64,000 nt of DNA, taken from positions 1 to 64,000 of the forward strand of contig REDI01000045.1 of assembly GCA_007693595.1 (NCBI GenBank), written 5' to 3'. This DNA comes from Deltaproteobacteria bacterium (GTDB taxonomy: Bacteria > Myxococcota_A > UBA796 > GCA-2862545). A model generated the notes under the pieces. That model was not told where the DNA came from. It saw only the letters and a list, made by a program, of their open reading frames with translations, and made no database searches. The translations under genes were made by a program, and so were the position numbers. Positions 7,401 through 16,800 of the stretch are shown piece by piece. The stretch's first letter is position 1; every line of letters begins with the position of its first letter.

Positions 7401-9959
7401 GCGATCCAGGCGCTCGCGCAGGACGTGCACCGGGCGCGGCGCGTTGAGCACCTCGGCCGCGAGGTGGATCAGAGGGGTCGCTGAAAGCGAGGAATCTCCG
7501 ACCTGCTCGGCGAGCAGCCCACCGAGCTCGTGCACTGCGGCGCGCCCCTGCGCCCAGTCGCGATGGGCGGGCACCCACTCCGCCTCGGCGGCCGAGAGGG
7601 CGGGGGGGGCGCCCTGGGCGATCCTCCGGTCGATCACGTCGATCACGCGTAGCTCGCTCCCCTTTGCCGGCGCAGCCATGCCGCGAGCGAAGCGCCGGAG
7701 CCGCCCGAGGGAGTCCTGCATTCTCTCCACCACCTCGTCGCGCAGCGGCTCGTTCTCGCCCGAGAGATCCGGGGTGGTCCACCCTGTGTAGGTGCGCTTG
7801 AGATCGTCGATGAAGGGGCGCTTGTCGGCCTGCGAGTCGTGGATCAGCACGCACAGCTCGTCGAGGCCGTGCTGGGCGAGGCGATGATAGACGACATCGA
7901 GGGCGACACGCTTTTGGCAGACGAAGAGTACCCGCTGGCCCCGCGCGGCGAAGTCGGCGATCAAGTTGGTGATGGTCTGGGACTTGCCGGTGCCCGGGGG
8001 GCCCTGGATGATGAAGCTCTGGCCGGTGCGTGCCCAGCGAACCGCGGCGGCCTGGGTCGGATCGGCCGAGACGACGGTGAAGAGATCGAGACCCTCGCCC
8101 TCGGGCTCGGGCGGGGAGCCGAGCTCCCGAGCGTCGAGCGAGAAGAGACGGTCGAAGCTTGGGTGATCGTGATCGGAGTCGTCGGCGAGCATGCGGTCGT
8201 AGTCGGCGACCAGCGACATCTTTCGGTAGTTGAACGCCCCGAGGGTCAGGTGGGTGAGGTCTACGGCCCAGTCGTAGGGCCCGGCGGCCACCTCTTCTTC
8301 GTGCCAGACCTGGCGGGTCGAGACGCGCTCGTCGGAAGGGGGCGCCCCCTGCGGTTGCCCCTCGGCCGCGCCCGAAGGGGGCAGGATGGGCTGGGCGTCT
8401 CGAAGGTGCTCTTCGAAGCCGTAGGTCTCGGCCTGGACCTTCTCGCGGTACAGCGCGAGCCCGAGAGGCTGGAAGTTGGACCGTGAATAGCTGAACGACA
8501 CCCCGAGCGCGGTCCGCAGCCCCCGGCCCGAGCTCCGACTCCGCCGTCGCCAAGCGTTCAGCCGCCGACGGGCCGTCTCGCGCAGGATTCGGATCTGCGG
8601 CCGGGTGATCAGGTGCACCGTGACGGCTGGCTCGCTGCGTTGGATCGCCGCTGCCAACGCCTTCTGAAAGGTGGAGACCTCGGCCTTGCTCAGGTCGATC
8701 TGCTCGGGCAGATCGAGGCCGTAGAGCTGCTGGAGTCGGTGTCGCAGCGCCGGGTTGACCTCGGCGAACTCCGAGATCGGACTCAGCACGTAGGTGTCGC
8801 GCACGCCACGCTCTAGGGTGAGCGCCACCGGCAGCAGGAGGAGCGGGGACCGGATCCGCTCCTCGCCGTCGCGCTCGCGCAGGTCGTGCCAGTTCAGAAA
8901 GGCGATGACCAGCCGGAGCTGCGAGAAGCCTACCTCGTTCCGGGCGCGTCGATCTTCGCTGCGGATGGTGTCGAGGGTGCTACGGGCCCAGGGGTGATCC
9001 TCGAAGCGCAGGAAGCGATCGAGCCGGACGGGCCTGCCTTGTCGGAGAGCCTCGCCCACGGGACCCTCCCAGAGCAGGAGATCTTGCGCGGAGATGGCCT
9101 CCGCATTGAGCTGGATAGGGACCGAGGCCATGGTGAGATCGAGCTGCCGCTGGGTTGGACGGTACCAGATCATTCGGTTTCGGCGGGAGAGATCGAAGAG
9201 CCGGGACTGAAGCGCGCGCTGGATGAGGTGCCGGCGAGAGTCCTTATCGGCGGTCTGGAAGCCCTCGATCGCCTGGAAGTCCAGATCGGTGTCGTTCCGC
9301 TCGTCGACGTCGCGGTAGCGGCGTAGGCGGTCGATCAGCGAGGGGAGATCCTGGGCGCGGCGGTGTCGGTCCGGCTCGGTCATGCGCACGATGGCGCGCG
9401 CGAGCACCGGATGCAGGCCGCTGTTCAGGCGGGTGAGGGTGTGGCGGTGCGTGACGAAGCGCTGAAGCTCGTCGGGCTCGGTAAAGTCGGCCCCGATCGC
9501 CAGGCTGGCGAAGACCATGCCCGCCGCGAAGACGTCGGTCAGCGCGTCGTGGTGGCCGACCTCCTGCTCCCAGCTCGTGAAGCCTGGAATGAAGACCGGC
9601 TGCTCGATCGGATCCTCGCCGCGCCGCTGATCGGTCCGTCGGGAGTGCTGGACGCCCCACTCGATCTCCACGTACCCGCCGCCCACCACATCGAGCCCCT
9701 CGCTGCGACGGCGTTCGACCCGGCGCAGCTCCTCGACGGCGAGGGTCGGCGATCGGGCCTCGTTGCGATGAAACCACAGGCGTCCGTCGTCGATGAGGAT
9801 CCGCCCCACGCCGTCCAGAGGACCGACCAGCCCCTCGTCGTGCGCTGCTTGGAGCTGTTCGAGGAGGGGGAGCATGGCCCGCAGGAGCTCTTCGTTCCCG
9901 CGCCCTTCGCCCTCTCGTGCCTCGCGCAGCCAGTCGAGGAAGCTCTGCTCAGTCGTCAT
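4458..9959 (-). CDS. Pseudokinase-DUF4011-SF1 helicase-nuclease-BRCT protein
   Basis: This 1833-aa protein has five parts in order. Residues 1-250 resemble a Ser/Thr kinase C-lobe but lack the HRD and DFG catalytic motifs. Next comes a DUF4011-type segment (ALQSRLFDLSRRNRMIW). The superfamily 1 helicase core of the COG1112 kind has Walker A GPPGTGKSQT (K659), Walker B DEAS (D1277, E1278), and later motifs such as GDQMQLPP and NVVFSRAREHM. Around 1607-1715 is a small nuclease-like domain resembling the MTES_1575/DUF3320 end domains, although its usual ECDG motif reads VDAP. A C-terminal BRCT domain (SIPGSTIVFTGALQRWNRDE) follows. Proteins of this build act on nucleic acids, and relatives occur in phage-defence loci. 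The start at 9959 overlaps the peptidase stop by 11 bases. Confidence 0.85.
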   Translation of the reverse strand: MTTEQSFLDWLREAREGEGRGNEELLRAMLPLLEQLQAAHDEGLVGPLDGVGRILIDDGRLWFHRNEARSPTLAVEELRRVERRRSEGLDVVGGGYVEIEWGVQHSRRTDQRRGEDPIEQPVFIPGFTSWEQEVGHHDALTDVFAAGMVFASLAIGADFTEPDELQRFVTHRHTLTRLNSGLHPVLARAIVRMTEPDRHRRAQDLPSLIDRLRRYRDVDERNDTDLDFQAIEGFQTADKDSRRHLIQRALQSRLFDLSRRNRMIWYRPTQRQLDLTMASVPIQLNAEAISAQDLLLWEGPVGEALRQGRPVRLDRFLRFEDHPWARSTLDTIRSEDRRARNEVGFSQLRLVIAFLNWHDLRERDGEERIRSPLLLLPVALTLERGVRDTYVLSPISEFAEVNPALRHRLQQLYGLDLPEQIDLSKAEVSTFQKALAAAIQRSEPAVTVHLITRPQIRILRETARRRLNAWRRRSRSSGRGLRTALGVSFSYSRSNFQPLGLALYREKVQAETYGFEEHLRDAQPILPPSGAAEGQPQGAPPSDERVSTRQVWHEEEVAAGPYDWAVDLTHLTLGAFNYRKMSLVADYDRMLADDSDHDHPSFDRLFSLDARELGSPPEPEGEGLDLFTVVSADPTQAAAVRWARTGQSFIIQGPPGTGKSQTITNLIADFAARGQRVLFVCQKRVALDVVYHRLAQHGLDELCVLIHDSQADKRPFIDDLKRTYTGWTTPDLSGENEPLRDEVVERMQDSLGRLRRFARGMAAPAKGSELRVIDVIDRRIAQGAPPALSAAEAEWVPAHRDWAQGRAAVHELGGLLAEQVGDSSLSATPLIHLAAEVLNAPRPVHVLRERLDRVRGLLIQVHTAGEKVREGATRADLADALALARTLRPLLPDNLALLDPESARSLRLLELVQAHERAQAALAQAQTATAPWTQKLPRADVGTALSQARWLDGLFFLFRWLAPAWWQLRGVLRSRYAFDQHAVKPTWTGVLEALELEYARQDELESIAQQTRDLLGVERTPPELLAMVERLRRDRGRTALQRELVHRWRASPHDATTILRAEASVEALNTATAALFDRSEGLGLERLETLLSEVEASIDHLPTLQGALRRLATTPPAVRDAVRALPLRPVDFDAAVLQRTLDLSFAEDRELGTFDAGQLRGRAIELHHAQHALLALNARVVRERVRARFRERLHLSTLPHGELTEPEKAIKRVYNAGRRVLEREFEKVMRHRSIRDLSEGDSGTVVYDLKPIWLMSPLSISDAIPLDEQRFDVVIFDEASQIPLEEAVPAVYRAPQMIVVGDQMQLPPTNFFASGGGDGASEDEPGDIHYDLEAESFLSHAARCLPTTMLGWHYRSRHEALIQFSNQAFYHGELLTVPDRLRGVEREPIVVNEPNEGDEYATAVLDRPLTYHRMERSPYVKRSNPGEADYIARLVRGLLAAPERPTIGIVAFSEAQQSTIESALAALGGEDPAFQRALDAELEREEDGQQVGLFVKNLENVQGDERDVIVLSVCYGPDPNGKMRMNFGPINKGGGEKRLNVVFSRAREHMAVVASIEHTAITNQYNDGALCLRRYLHYAEACSRGDARTAATVLHTLRRGGRDPAKEVPSWIILDSLVDALEDEGLVVVRDLGSSGFRVDVAVGRDDEDALRVAVLVDAPRLGDDHQPLEAWHQRPAVLRAFGWTVVPVLARAWLEDPDAVLARILWALEEPEAFALPDPGEPPDPKAVEAPTEPSDDPSALSIPGSTIVFTGALQRWNRDEVTSLVVALGGRPAKAVSRRTAFVVSGARPGTILEDATERGIPVIDEQAFAALVEAAKPSIKRLARREGSDP

Positions 9960-11175
9960 CGTCGCTCCCGTGCTCGTCCTCGACGGCAACGTCGGCCTGG
10001 GCGAGCTGAGCGTCGCGATCCTGGAGCGCCTCGGCGATCGCCCGCTTGGTCATGCGCAGGTGCCGGTTGACGGCGCGCTGGAAGCGGTCTTGCAGCCCCA
10101 GGGCCTCCGCGACGGCGTCCGCGCGGAGCAGCGGCATGGGCTCGATGGAGGGGTCGACCGCCACGAAGTCGAGCAAGACAGCCGCCAGGTAGTCCCGGAC
10201 GGTCTCGCCCCAGCTCTCGAGGTCGTCGGCGGTCAAGGGCGTGGGGGAGGGGGTGGGGGCATCGTCGTAGAAGAGCTCCGCGTGGGCCTTCACCGCGTCG
10301 GTGCTGAACCACGCGGGCGAGATGAGCCAGGCGATGATCCTGCGGGTGAGCTGGTCGAGGGCGTCGCGCCGGAGCAGATCGAGCTCCTCGAGGGCGACGG
10401 GGCCGTCGATGATGCCTTGGACCCAGGCCTCGTCCAACGACTCCGCGGTCGCGACATGGTCGAGCGCGAGGGCTCGGATGTGGGCCTCCGGGTGGCTCCA
10501 CGCGCGGGAGCCCGTGCCCTGCTTGCGGAGGAGTTCTCGGCTCTGGTCGAGGAAGTCGCTGGGGTTGGCCTTGGAGAGCCCTGTTCGGACCCGGACCAGC
10601 GCCTCGATTGTGGGTTCGAGGCCGGCGACCAGGAGGGCGCCGCGATCGGCATAGACCTCGACGTGGAGCTGAAAAAGCCGGAGCGACTCGATCAGGGTGG
10701 GCGTGGCTTCGTGCTCCACGAGCGAGGCGAGCAGCCGAAAGGCGTGCAGGGGGTCGCCCTTATCGAGGCTGAACATCAGGTGGTGGGCGAGCTCGTGCCC
10801 CAAAACCGCTCGCAGAAGCTCGGTCGATAGGCGCTCTTGGATGGCCCCTTCGAGTACGACTCGCGCCGCACGGGGCGAGTAGTACAGGGCGGCGTTCATG
10901 GTGGGGCCGTCTTCGCCCTGGTAGAGCTCGACGGGCACGGTGATCCCGAGCTTGTTCGCCACCTGGTCCGCCAAGGCGTAGAGCTCGGGCTCCGAGGTGC
11001 GGGTGAGGGCGACGGTCGTCTGGAGCAGGTGAAGGCGCTGGGCCTCTTCGTAGCGGGCGTCGGAGACATCGGATGCGAAGTGCGCCCAGGCCGAGGGGAG
11101 ACGTTCGCGCAGGTAGGCGACCATCTGCCGGTGATAGGGCAGCGGCGTGGTCAGCAAGGCAGAGGAATCAAGCAC
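9949..11175 (-). CDS. M48-type zinc metallopeptidase
   Basis: The motif GHELAHH (H127, E128, H131) with a downstream EVYADR (E173) marks a zinc metallopeptidase of the M48 type. Unlike HtpX or Ste24 it has no transmembrane helices and no signal peptide, so it should be cytoplasmic. The C-terminal 200 residues are unassigned and end in an acidic tail (EDEHGSDDDD). The start is a GTG with only a weak AGG next to it; an ATG at MVAYLRERL, 17 codons later, is an alternative. Its last codons overlap the start of the DUF4011 helicase gene by 11 bases, so the two are made together and probably function together. Confidence 0.8.
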   Translation of the reverse strand: MLDSSALLTTPLPYHRQMVAYLRERLPSAWAHFASDVSDARYEEAQRLHLLQTTVALTRTSEPELYALADQVANKLGITVPVELYQGEDGPTMNAALYYSPRAARVVLEGAIQERLSTELLRAVLGHELAHHLMFSLDKGDPLHAFRLLASLVEHEATPTLIESLRLFQLHVEVYADRGALLVAGLEPTIEALVRVRTGLSKANPSDFLDQSRELLRKQGTGSRAWSHPEAHIRALALDHVATAESLDEAWVQGIIDGPVALEELDLLRRDALDQLTRRIIAWLISPAWFSTDAVKAHAELFYDDAPTPSPTPLTADDLESWGETVRDYLAAVLLDFVAVDPSIEPMPLLRADAVAEALGLQDRFQRAVNRHLRMTKRAIAEALQDRDAQLAQADVAVEDEHGSDDDD

Positions 11176-11322
11176 CTGGGCGGGGTATCTAATCCTCGGT
11201 AGGCTGTCGATGCGACTCGAGGGGGTCGCGCTTGGAGCTGGCGTAGGATGTACCCCATCGACGACCGCTGCTTCAGGTTACCGTGAGGGGGTGTCCAGCG
11301 TTCCCTCTCGAGGTTCTCCCTT

Positions 11323-12549
11323 ATGATCGTCTCCGACCGAGTGGTGATGTTGTCCTTTCTGATCGTCGCGGGCCTGGCAGGCCTCGCGCACGCCGGGCCG
11401 GAGCCCACGATCCCCACCGAAGGTGGAACCCAAGACGAGCCGATTCGGCCGACGCGGATGGGGGCCGACGCCGCATGGGACGGGACGGGATCTCCGCCAG
11501 ATGTCCGAGGGTCCGAGGAGGTCCTCGGGGTCGAGGTCGCCGCGAAGCTCGGCCGTATGCCCTCCGGGATCGCCGCCGTGGGCGAGCGCTTGTTCATCGC
11601 CGTACCTCGCTGGGATGGCGGTCCCTCCACGCTGCACGAGTGGCGCGACGGGGCCTTGCGCCCGTGGCCCTCGGAGCGCGTGAATGACGCCTCGGCGGGC
11701 GCGGATCGGCTGCACTCGGTGAACGGGCTGCGGCTCGATGCCCGCGGCCGTCTGTGGGTGCTCGACAACGCGCGCATCGATCTTGGGGCGCCGGCGCCTG
11801 GAGCGCCCAAGCTGATCGCCTACGATCCAGCCACCGGGGAGGAGCTCTGGCGTCACGTCTTCCCTTCCAAGGTCGCCCCTCCAACCAGCTTCATGAACGA
11901 TGTCGCCATCGACGCCAAGCGCGGCTTCGCCTACCTCACCGAGACGGGGATGGGCGGACCGGGAGCGCTCGTCGTGGTCGATCTCAACGAGGGTCGTTCC
12001 TGGCGGGTGATCGAGGGGCACCCCTCGGTCTCGGCAGACGCTTCTCTGACGATGACGATCGACGGGACAGAGGCGACCCTCCTGCGTGCTGGGGAGCGTC
12101 AACCCTGGCGGGTCGGTGCGAACCAGATCGCGCTCACCGATGGGGGAGAGACCCTGCTGTTCGGGCCTATGACGGGCCGGACGCTCTATGCGGTGCCCAC
12201 CTCGCTCCTCCGCGACCCCTCGTCCCGGCCCCAGGCCCTCCGTCGCTCGGTCAAGGCACGATCGGACAAGCCGATGAGCGACGGCATGGACGTGCTCGCG
12301 GACGGTCGGCCTGTCCTCACCGATGTCGAGAACGCCGCCCTCGTCACGCTCCCGCCCGACGGCCGACCCACCAAGCTGGTCGAGTCGACGAGGTGGTTCG
12401 TGTTTCCGGTGGCCATCCACGCGGTCGACGCCGAGACCCTCTACTTCAGCTCGAACCAGCTCCAGGGCATGCCCCTGCTTCACGGTGGAGAAGACAAGAC
12501 CACCCCGCCGTACTGGGTATGGCGGGTTCGGCTGAAGCCCTCGCGCTGA
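11323..12549 (+). CDS. Secreted major-royal-jelly/Yellow-family protein
   Basis: The 408-aa protein has a signal peptide (about residues 1-24, ending AGLAHA). It carries the hallmark segments of the MRJP/Yellow family, VNGLRLDARGRLWVLDNA and FMNDVAIDAKRGFAYLTE, which form a six-bladed propeller in known members. Bacterial members are exported sugar-lactonase-like or ligand-binding proteins of uncertain substrate. It should fold in the periplasm or outside the cell. The start has GAGG nine bases upstream. The gene is divergent from the M48 peptidase gene and convergent with the TPR gene, so it is its own unit. Confidence 0.8.
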   Translation: MIVSDRVVMLSFLIVAGLAGLAHAGPEPTIPTEGGTQDEPIRPTRMGADAAWDGTGSPPDVRGSEEVLGVEVAAKLGRMPSGIAAVGERLFIAVPRWDGGPSTLHEWRDGALRPWPSERVNDASAGADRLHSVNGLRLDARGRLWVLDNARIDLGAPAPGAPKLIAYDPATGEELWRHVFPSKVAPPTSFMNDVAIDAKRGFAYLTETGMGGPGALVVVDLNEGRSWRVIEGHPSVSADASLTMTIDGTEATLLRAGERQPWRVGANQIALTDGGETLLFGPMTGRTLYAVPTSLLRDPSSRPQALRRSVKARSDKPMSDGMDVLADGRPVLTDVENAALVTLPPDGRPTKLVESTRWFVFPVAIHAVDAETLYFSSNQLQGMPLLHGGEDKTTPPYWVWRVRLKPSR

Positions 12550-12570
12550 GCCAGGCGGGCCCCCGAGCTC

Positions 12571-13887
12571 TCAGCGCGACGAGCCCGAGAGGCGGTCGAG
12601 GATGTCGCGGAAACGGTCGGCGCCCCAAGCCTTGCCCAGCGCCACGGCCTCGTCGGTGAGCCGCTGGCTGGCGTCGTCGTCCAGACCATCGACGGCGGTG
12701 CGCGCCGCGAAGAGAAGCCGCAGCGCTTCTTCGGGATCGTTGGCCTGATCGGCGAGGCGAGCGGCCTGGATCGAGGCCTCGGCCAGCAGGGGGGTGGCGC
12801 CGGCGTGCGCCGCGCTCAAGGCGGCGATCTTCAGCGCAGCGCGAGCCTGCTCGGGCGAGAGTCGGGCGACCGCCAGGGCGGCTCGCGCACGGAGCCGCGC
12901 CGCAGGACCTTCGGAGGGGAGCTGTTCGACGAGCCGATCATAGTGCGCCAGCGCCTCGTCGGGCCGGTCCGAGAGCTCCGCGGCCTGGGCGAGGCCCAGG
13001 ATGGCGCGCGCCTGGAGCATGCCTTGCTCGCGCTGCGCGGCGTGCTCCATGACCGTGTGGAGCAGGGTCTCGCCCTCATGGATGCGGTCGGCGTTGAGCA
13101 GAGCCAGCCCGCGACTCAGCGCGAGGGCCAGCCCCTCGTCGGTGCCGATGGGCTCGAGGGCTTGGAGGCGGGCGAGGGCGTAGGGGATCAGCTCAGGGGC
13201 CTCGGCGGCGGTACAGAGCGGCACCAACTGCGCGACCAGGCTCCGTGCGAGATCGTGCTGCCCCAGACGCTCGGCGGCGATGAGCCTCGCCCAGCCTTGC
13301 CCAGCCTCGGGCCCGAGCTTGGTGGTGACCAGCCGCGCCTCCTTGGCTGCCTCGGCGTACTCTCCGGGGATCCGCCCCAGGAGGTCCCGAAGCATGTCCA
13401 GGAGATAGCGGTGCTCCTCGAGGCGGTCGGCGATCTGCATGCTCGCCAGGGTGAAGCGCTGATCCAAGGCGTCCACTCGCGCCTCGGCGCCGTCGTCGAG
13501 GGGGCTGAGCGCCCGTTCGATGTCGCGGCCGAGCTTCACGAACTGGTCGAGCGATCCTTGGAGGTCTGCTTGGAACTCCGTGATCGAGTCGAGCGCCTCG
13601 GGCACACCCTCGGGGAGCTCCACCCCGTCGAGGTCGAGGCTTGGGGGGGCCAGGGCCTCGGCGTGCTGCGAGAGCTGCTCAGAGGCTAGCCGGAGCTGCG
13701 CGACCAACCCTCCGACGATGTTCGAGACCCGCTTGGGATCGGGGGGCAGCATCGACTGCGAGAAGACCTTGGGGTCCCCCGCAGCGAGCATGCCGGCGAG
13801 CTGGGTCGGATCGAGCCCGAAGGCCTCCGCGACCTCTTCGAGGGCGGTGCGCTCAGCCGCTCTCCGTCGTGCTTCAGCCTCGCTCAC
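12571..13887 (-). CDS. TPR-like helical protein coupled to DUF4157 gene
   Basis: The 438 residues are almost wholly alpha-helical and cytoplasmic in character. An N-terminal helical/coiled region (residues 1-170) is followed by TPR-like helix pairs, for example DEALAHYDRLVEQLP and DPEEALRLLFAARTAV. There is no signal peptide. The GTG start overlaps the stop of the DUF4157 gene by four bases (GTGA), which implies stoichiometric production. A chaperone, loader or immunity role for its partner is a reasonable inference but nothing in the sequence proves it. Confidence 0.65.
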   Translation of the reverse strand: MSEAEARRRAAERTALEEVAEAFGLDPTQLAGMLAAGDPKVFSQSMLPPDPKRVSNIVGGLVAQLRLASEQLSQHAEALAPPSLDLDGVELPEGVPEALDSITEFQADLQGSLDQFVKLGRDIERALSPLDDGAEARVDALDQRFTLASMQIADRLEEHRYLLDMLRDLLGRIPGEYAEAAKEARLVTTKLGPEAGQGWARLIAAERLGQHDLARSLVAQLVPLCTAAEAPELIPYALARLQALEPIGTDEGLALALSRGLALLNADRIHEGETLLHTVMEHAAQREQGMLQARAILGLAQAAELSDRPDEALAHYDRLVEQLPSEGPAARLRARAALAVARLSPEQARAALKIAALSAAHAGATPLLAEASIQAARLADQANDPEEALRLLFAARTAVDGLDDDASQRLTDEAVALGKAWGADRFRDILDRLSGSSR

Positions 13888-16800
13888 TCGCGAAACTCCT
13901 CGAGGGTCGCGGCCCAGTCAGCCCCGCTGGCCAGCTTACTGCCGTACGAGGCGGCGGCCGACTCGCCTTGGCTGTGGTGCGACTGCATCTTGGCGAGGTG
14001 GTCGGCCTTGATGGATCGAACCTCGGCGAGGCGGGCCTCGTCTTCGGAGATCTTGCCGATGAGGGCCGACTCGCTGTTGACAACTTGCTGCTCCGCTTCG
14101 TCGCGGGTGCTGCCGACCGTGTCCATGATCTCGACCTGCTCGGACGAGGCCTCCTTGCCCTCTTCGGCGCCCTCGGTCGCCATCTCGTTCGTGACGTTCT
14201 GGGCCTCGCCCGCTGCTTCGGCGCCACCCGAGACATCCCCGCTGTCGGGGGTCTTGCTCATGTCGTCCTTGCCCTCTTCCATGCGGGACATGCTCTCTTT
14301 GGTGCCCTGGGCGAGCTCGGGATCGGCGTCCTCGGTGGGGGCGGAGGCGCTCCCCATCAGGGACGCGCGTTGCGAGGCGTTGCTCTGCGCTTCGTTGATC
14401 GGAGCGCTTAGGTCGCTAATGGTGCCCTTGGCAGGCTCGATGACGGACTCCTCGAGGGCACGGTTCTCTTCGATCTCCCCGGCGATGATCTGCTCGCTCG
14501 CGTAGGCGTGGAAGGCGGCCGCGTGCTCGTTGTGAAAGGCCTCGATGTGCTCCGCGGCTTGGTCGTAGAGCTCGTCGAGGTCGTCGACGTCTTCGATGGG
14601 GCTCTCGATCTGCAGCATGGTCTGGATCTCGCGCACGCCCTCGAGGCTGTCGTCGGCCTCGTTGCCCGCGGTGTCGTAGCCCTTCTTGGAGCCCTCATCG
14701 AGCTGGGCCTCGCCCTCGCCCTCCTCTTCTTTGTCTTCGGAGGAGCCGCTGAACCACCCGACCACAGCGTCGGGAGCCTTCTTGAAGGCGCCACTGGACT
14801 TGTTCTCTTTCTGCGTGAACTCCTCGGGGTTGGCCTTGCGCTCCAAGAAGGAGGAGGACCAGGCCGACTCGTTCTTGACCGCCTCGTAGCGGGCCTTGGC
14901 CTCTTCGAAGCCGACCTCGTCGGCCTCGTGCACCCCCTCCATCTGGCTCTTGGCGAAGTCGATGTTCTCTTGGTGGATCTCGCCCATACGATCGCGGTCG
15001 GCGATCTCTTGAACGTAGTATTCATCGATGCTCTTGATCCGGCTCTCAAGCATCTTCTTCTCGGCCGACTTCGTCTTCTCGAGCTTCTCGAGCTGATCGA
15101 GCCGCTCCTGCGCGTCCCGAAGGTTGACCTCGGCGCGGGCGTGCTGCCAGGCGGAGCCGTCGCCGGTCGATCCGGGGCCCGATACGCCATTGACCTCGTC
15201 TTGGAAGGCTTTCAGCTCCGCTTTGGCCGTATCGATGTCGGTCTTGAGGCTCTTGAGCTCCCCCTCGAGATCCTTGCAGTTGCCGCTCAGCTCCTGACGA
15301 CGCTTCACCGCATCTTCGGGGTGTGCGAAGGCCCGCAGCTCCTCGCGGAAGGTCCTGGCTTCCGTCACGACGTCGCGGTACTTCACGATGCTGAGCTGGC
15401 TCTTGAGCTCCTTACCACCCTCGGCCGCCAGATCCTTGGAGTACGAGGCTGCGCCCTTCCCGAGATCTGCGGCCCGCTCGCGGAGGCTCTTCTTGGGGGT
15501 CTCTGGGCTGGCTTGCTCCCCCTCGCCCGGCTTGGTCTGGGCGTTTCCATCGGCGTCTCGGACCTTTGCGTCTCCCTCGCCGGCCTTGGTGATCGCGTCG
15601 TTGACCTTGTCGATGGCCTCTTGCTTGCCATCCTCCGCGGACTTCTTGCCTGCGTTCTTGGCCTTGTCGTAGAGGTTCTTGGACCCCTTCTTGGCCGCCT
15701 TGGTGGCGTCGGAGGTGGCCTTGCTCGCTACGGCCTCCGTGGTGGCCTCGGCGATCTCTGAGGCGCCCGCCTTGGACTTCTCCGTCTGATCGGCGAGCAT
15801 GAAGTCGGGCACCATAAAGGCGGCGGCCGTGTCGAAGAGGAACTTGAACGGCTTCATCGCCGTCGAGACCTTCTTGAGGACCTTCTCGAACTTGGCGAGC
15901 AGCTTGGCAAACTTGATGACGGCCTTTCCGCCCTTGATCAAGGCAGCCGACGCCCCGCCGGTCCAGAAGAGTAGGATCAACCCGATGATGATGAGGGAGA
16001 AGCCCACGCCCCACAGCAGGTTGCCGATCTGGGATAAGGCTTCGGTCGCTACGCCGAGGAAGTCGATGGCGAAGCCCAGCGCGTCGCCCATGATGGCCAG
16101 GGTCATGCCGATCTTGTCGGAAGTGCTGCCGTTCTGCCAAGCCTTCATGTTCTCGTCAGAGAAGTTTTTCATCAAGGTGTTGTAGCTGGCGCCGGCTTTC
16201 TCCCCTTTCTTCAGCACCGCGTCGTGCATATTGATGAGGGGTCCCGCGAGCGACCCGTGCTCGTACATGGACGAGAAGAGGTCGAAGCCGGCCTTTCCGG
16301 CCTGAACGAACTCGAAGCCATCGGTCTTGAGGTGCTTGCCGAGCTTGTCGTTGAGCGCGCCGTCGATGGACTCTTCGAGCTTGCCGGTGAGCTTGTCGAC
16401 CGTCTCTTTCTTCAGGCCCTTGATCGCGCCTTTCTTGAGGCCTTTGGCGCCACCATCCAGGATGCCAGACCCGATCTCGCCCAGGGTGTAGAGGTAGCGG
16501 TTGCCGATCTCGGGACCTTGGGTCTCCATCTCTTCGGCGACGGTGGACTGCATGGCCATCGAGCCGACCACGGTGTCCTGAGTAGGGCGAGCGCCGTTAT
16601 CGAGGGCCTTGATGGCGTCGAAGTTGGGGGTGGCCATGGGGGTGGGATCGACGGAGGTGGCGCTGAGGTCGGGGGTTCCGAGCTGCCCGTCCGCACCGCT
16701 GATGCTCGAGGGATCGGGGGGCGCGGACGCCTCGCCTCCGCCCTCGATGACGTCGGGGGGGACGACGGTCATGGCGGCGGCCTCGCGCGCTTCGGCGGCG

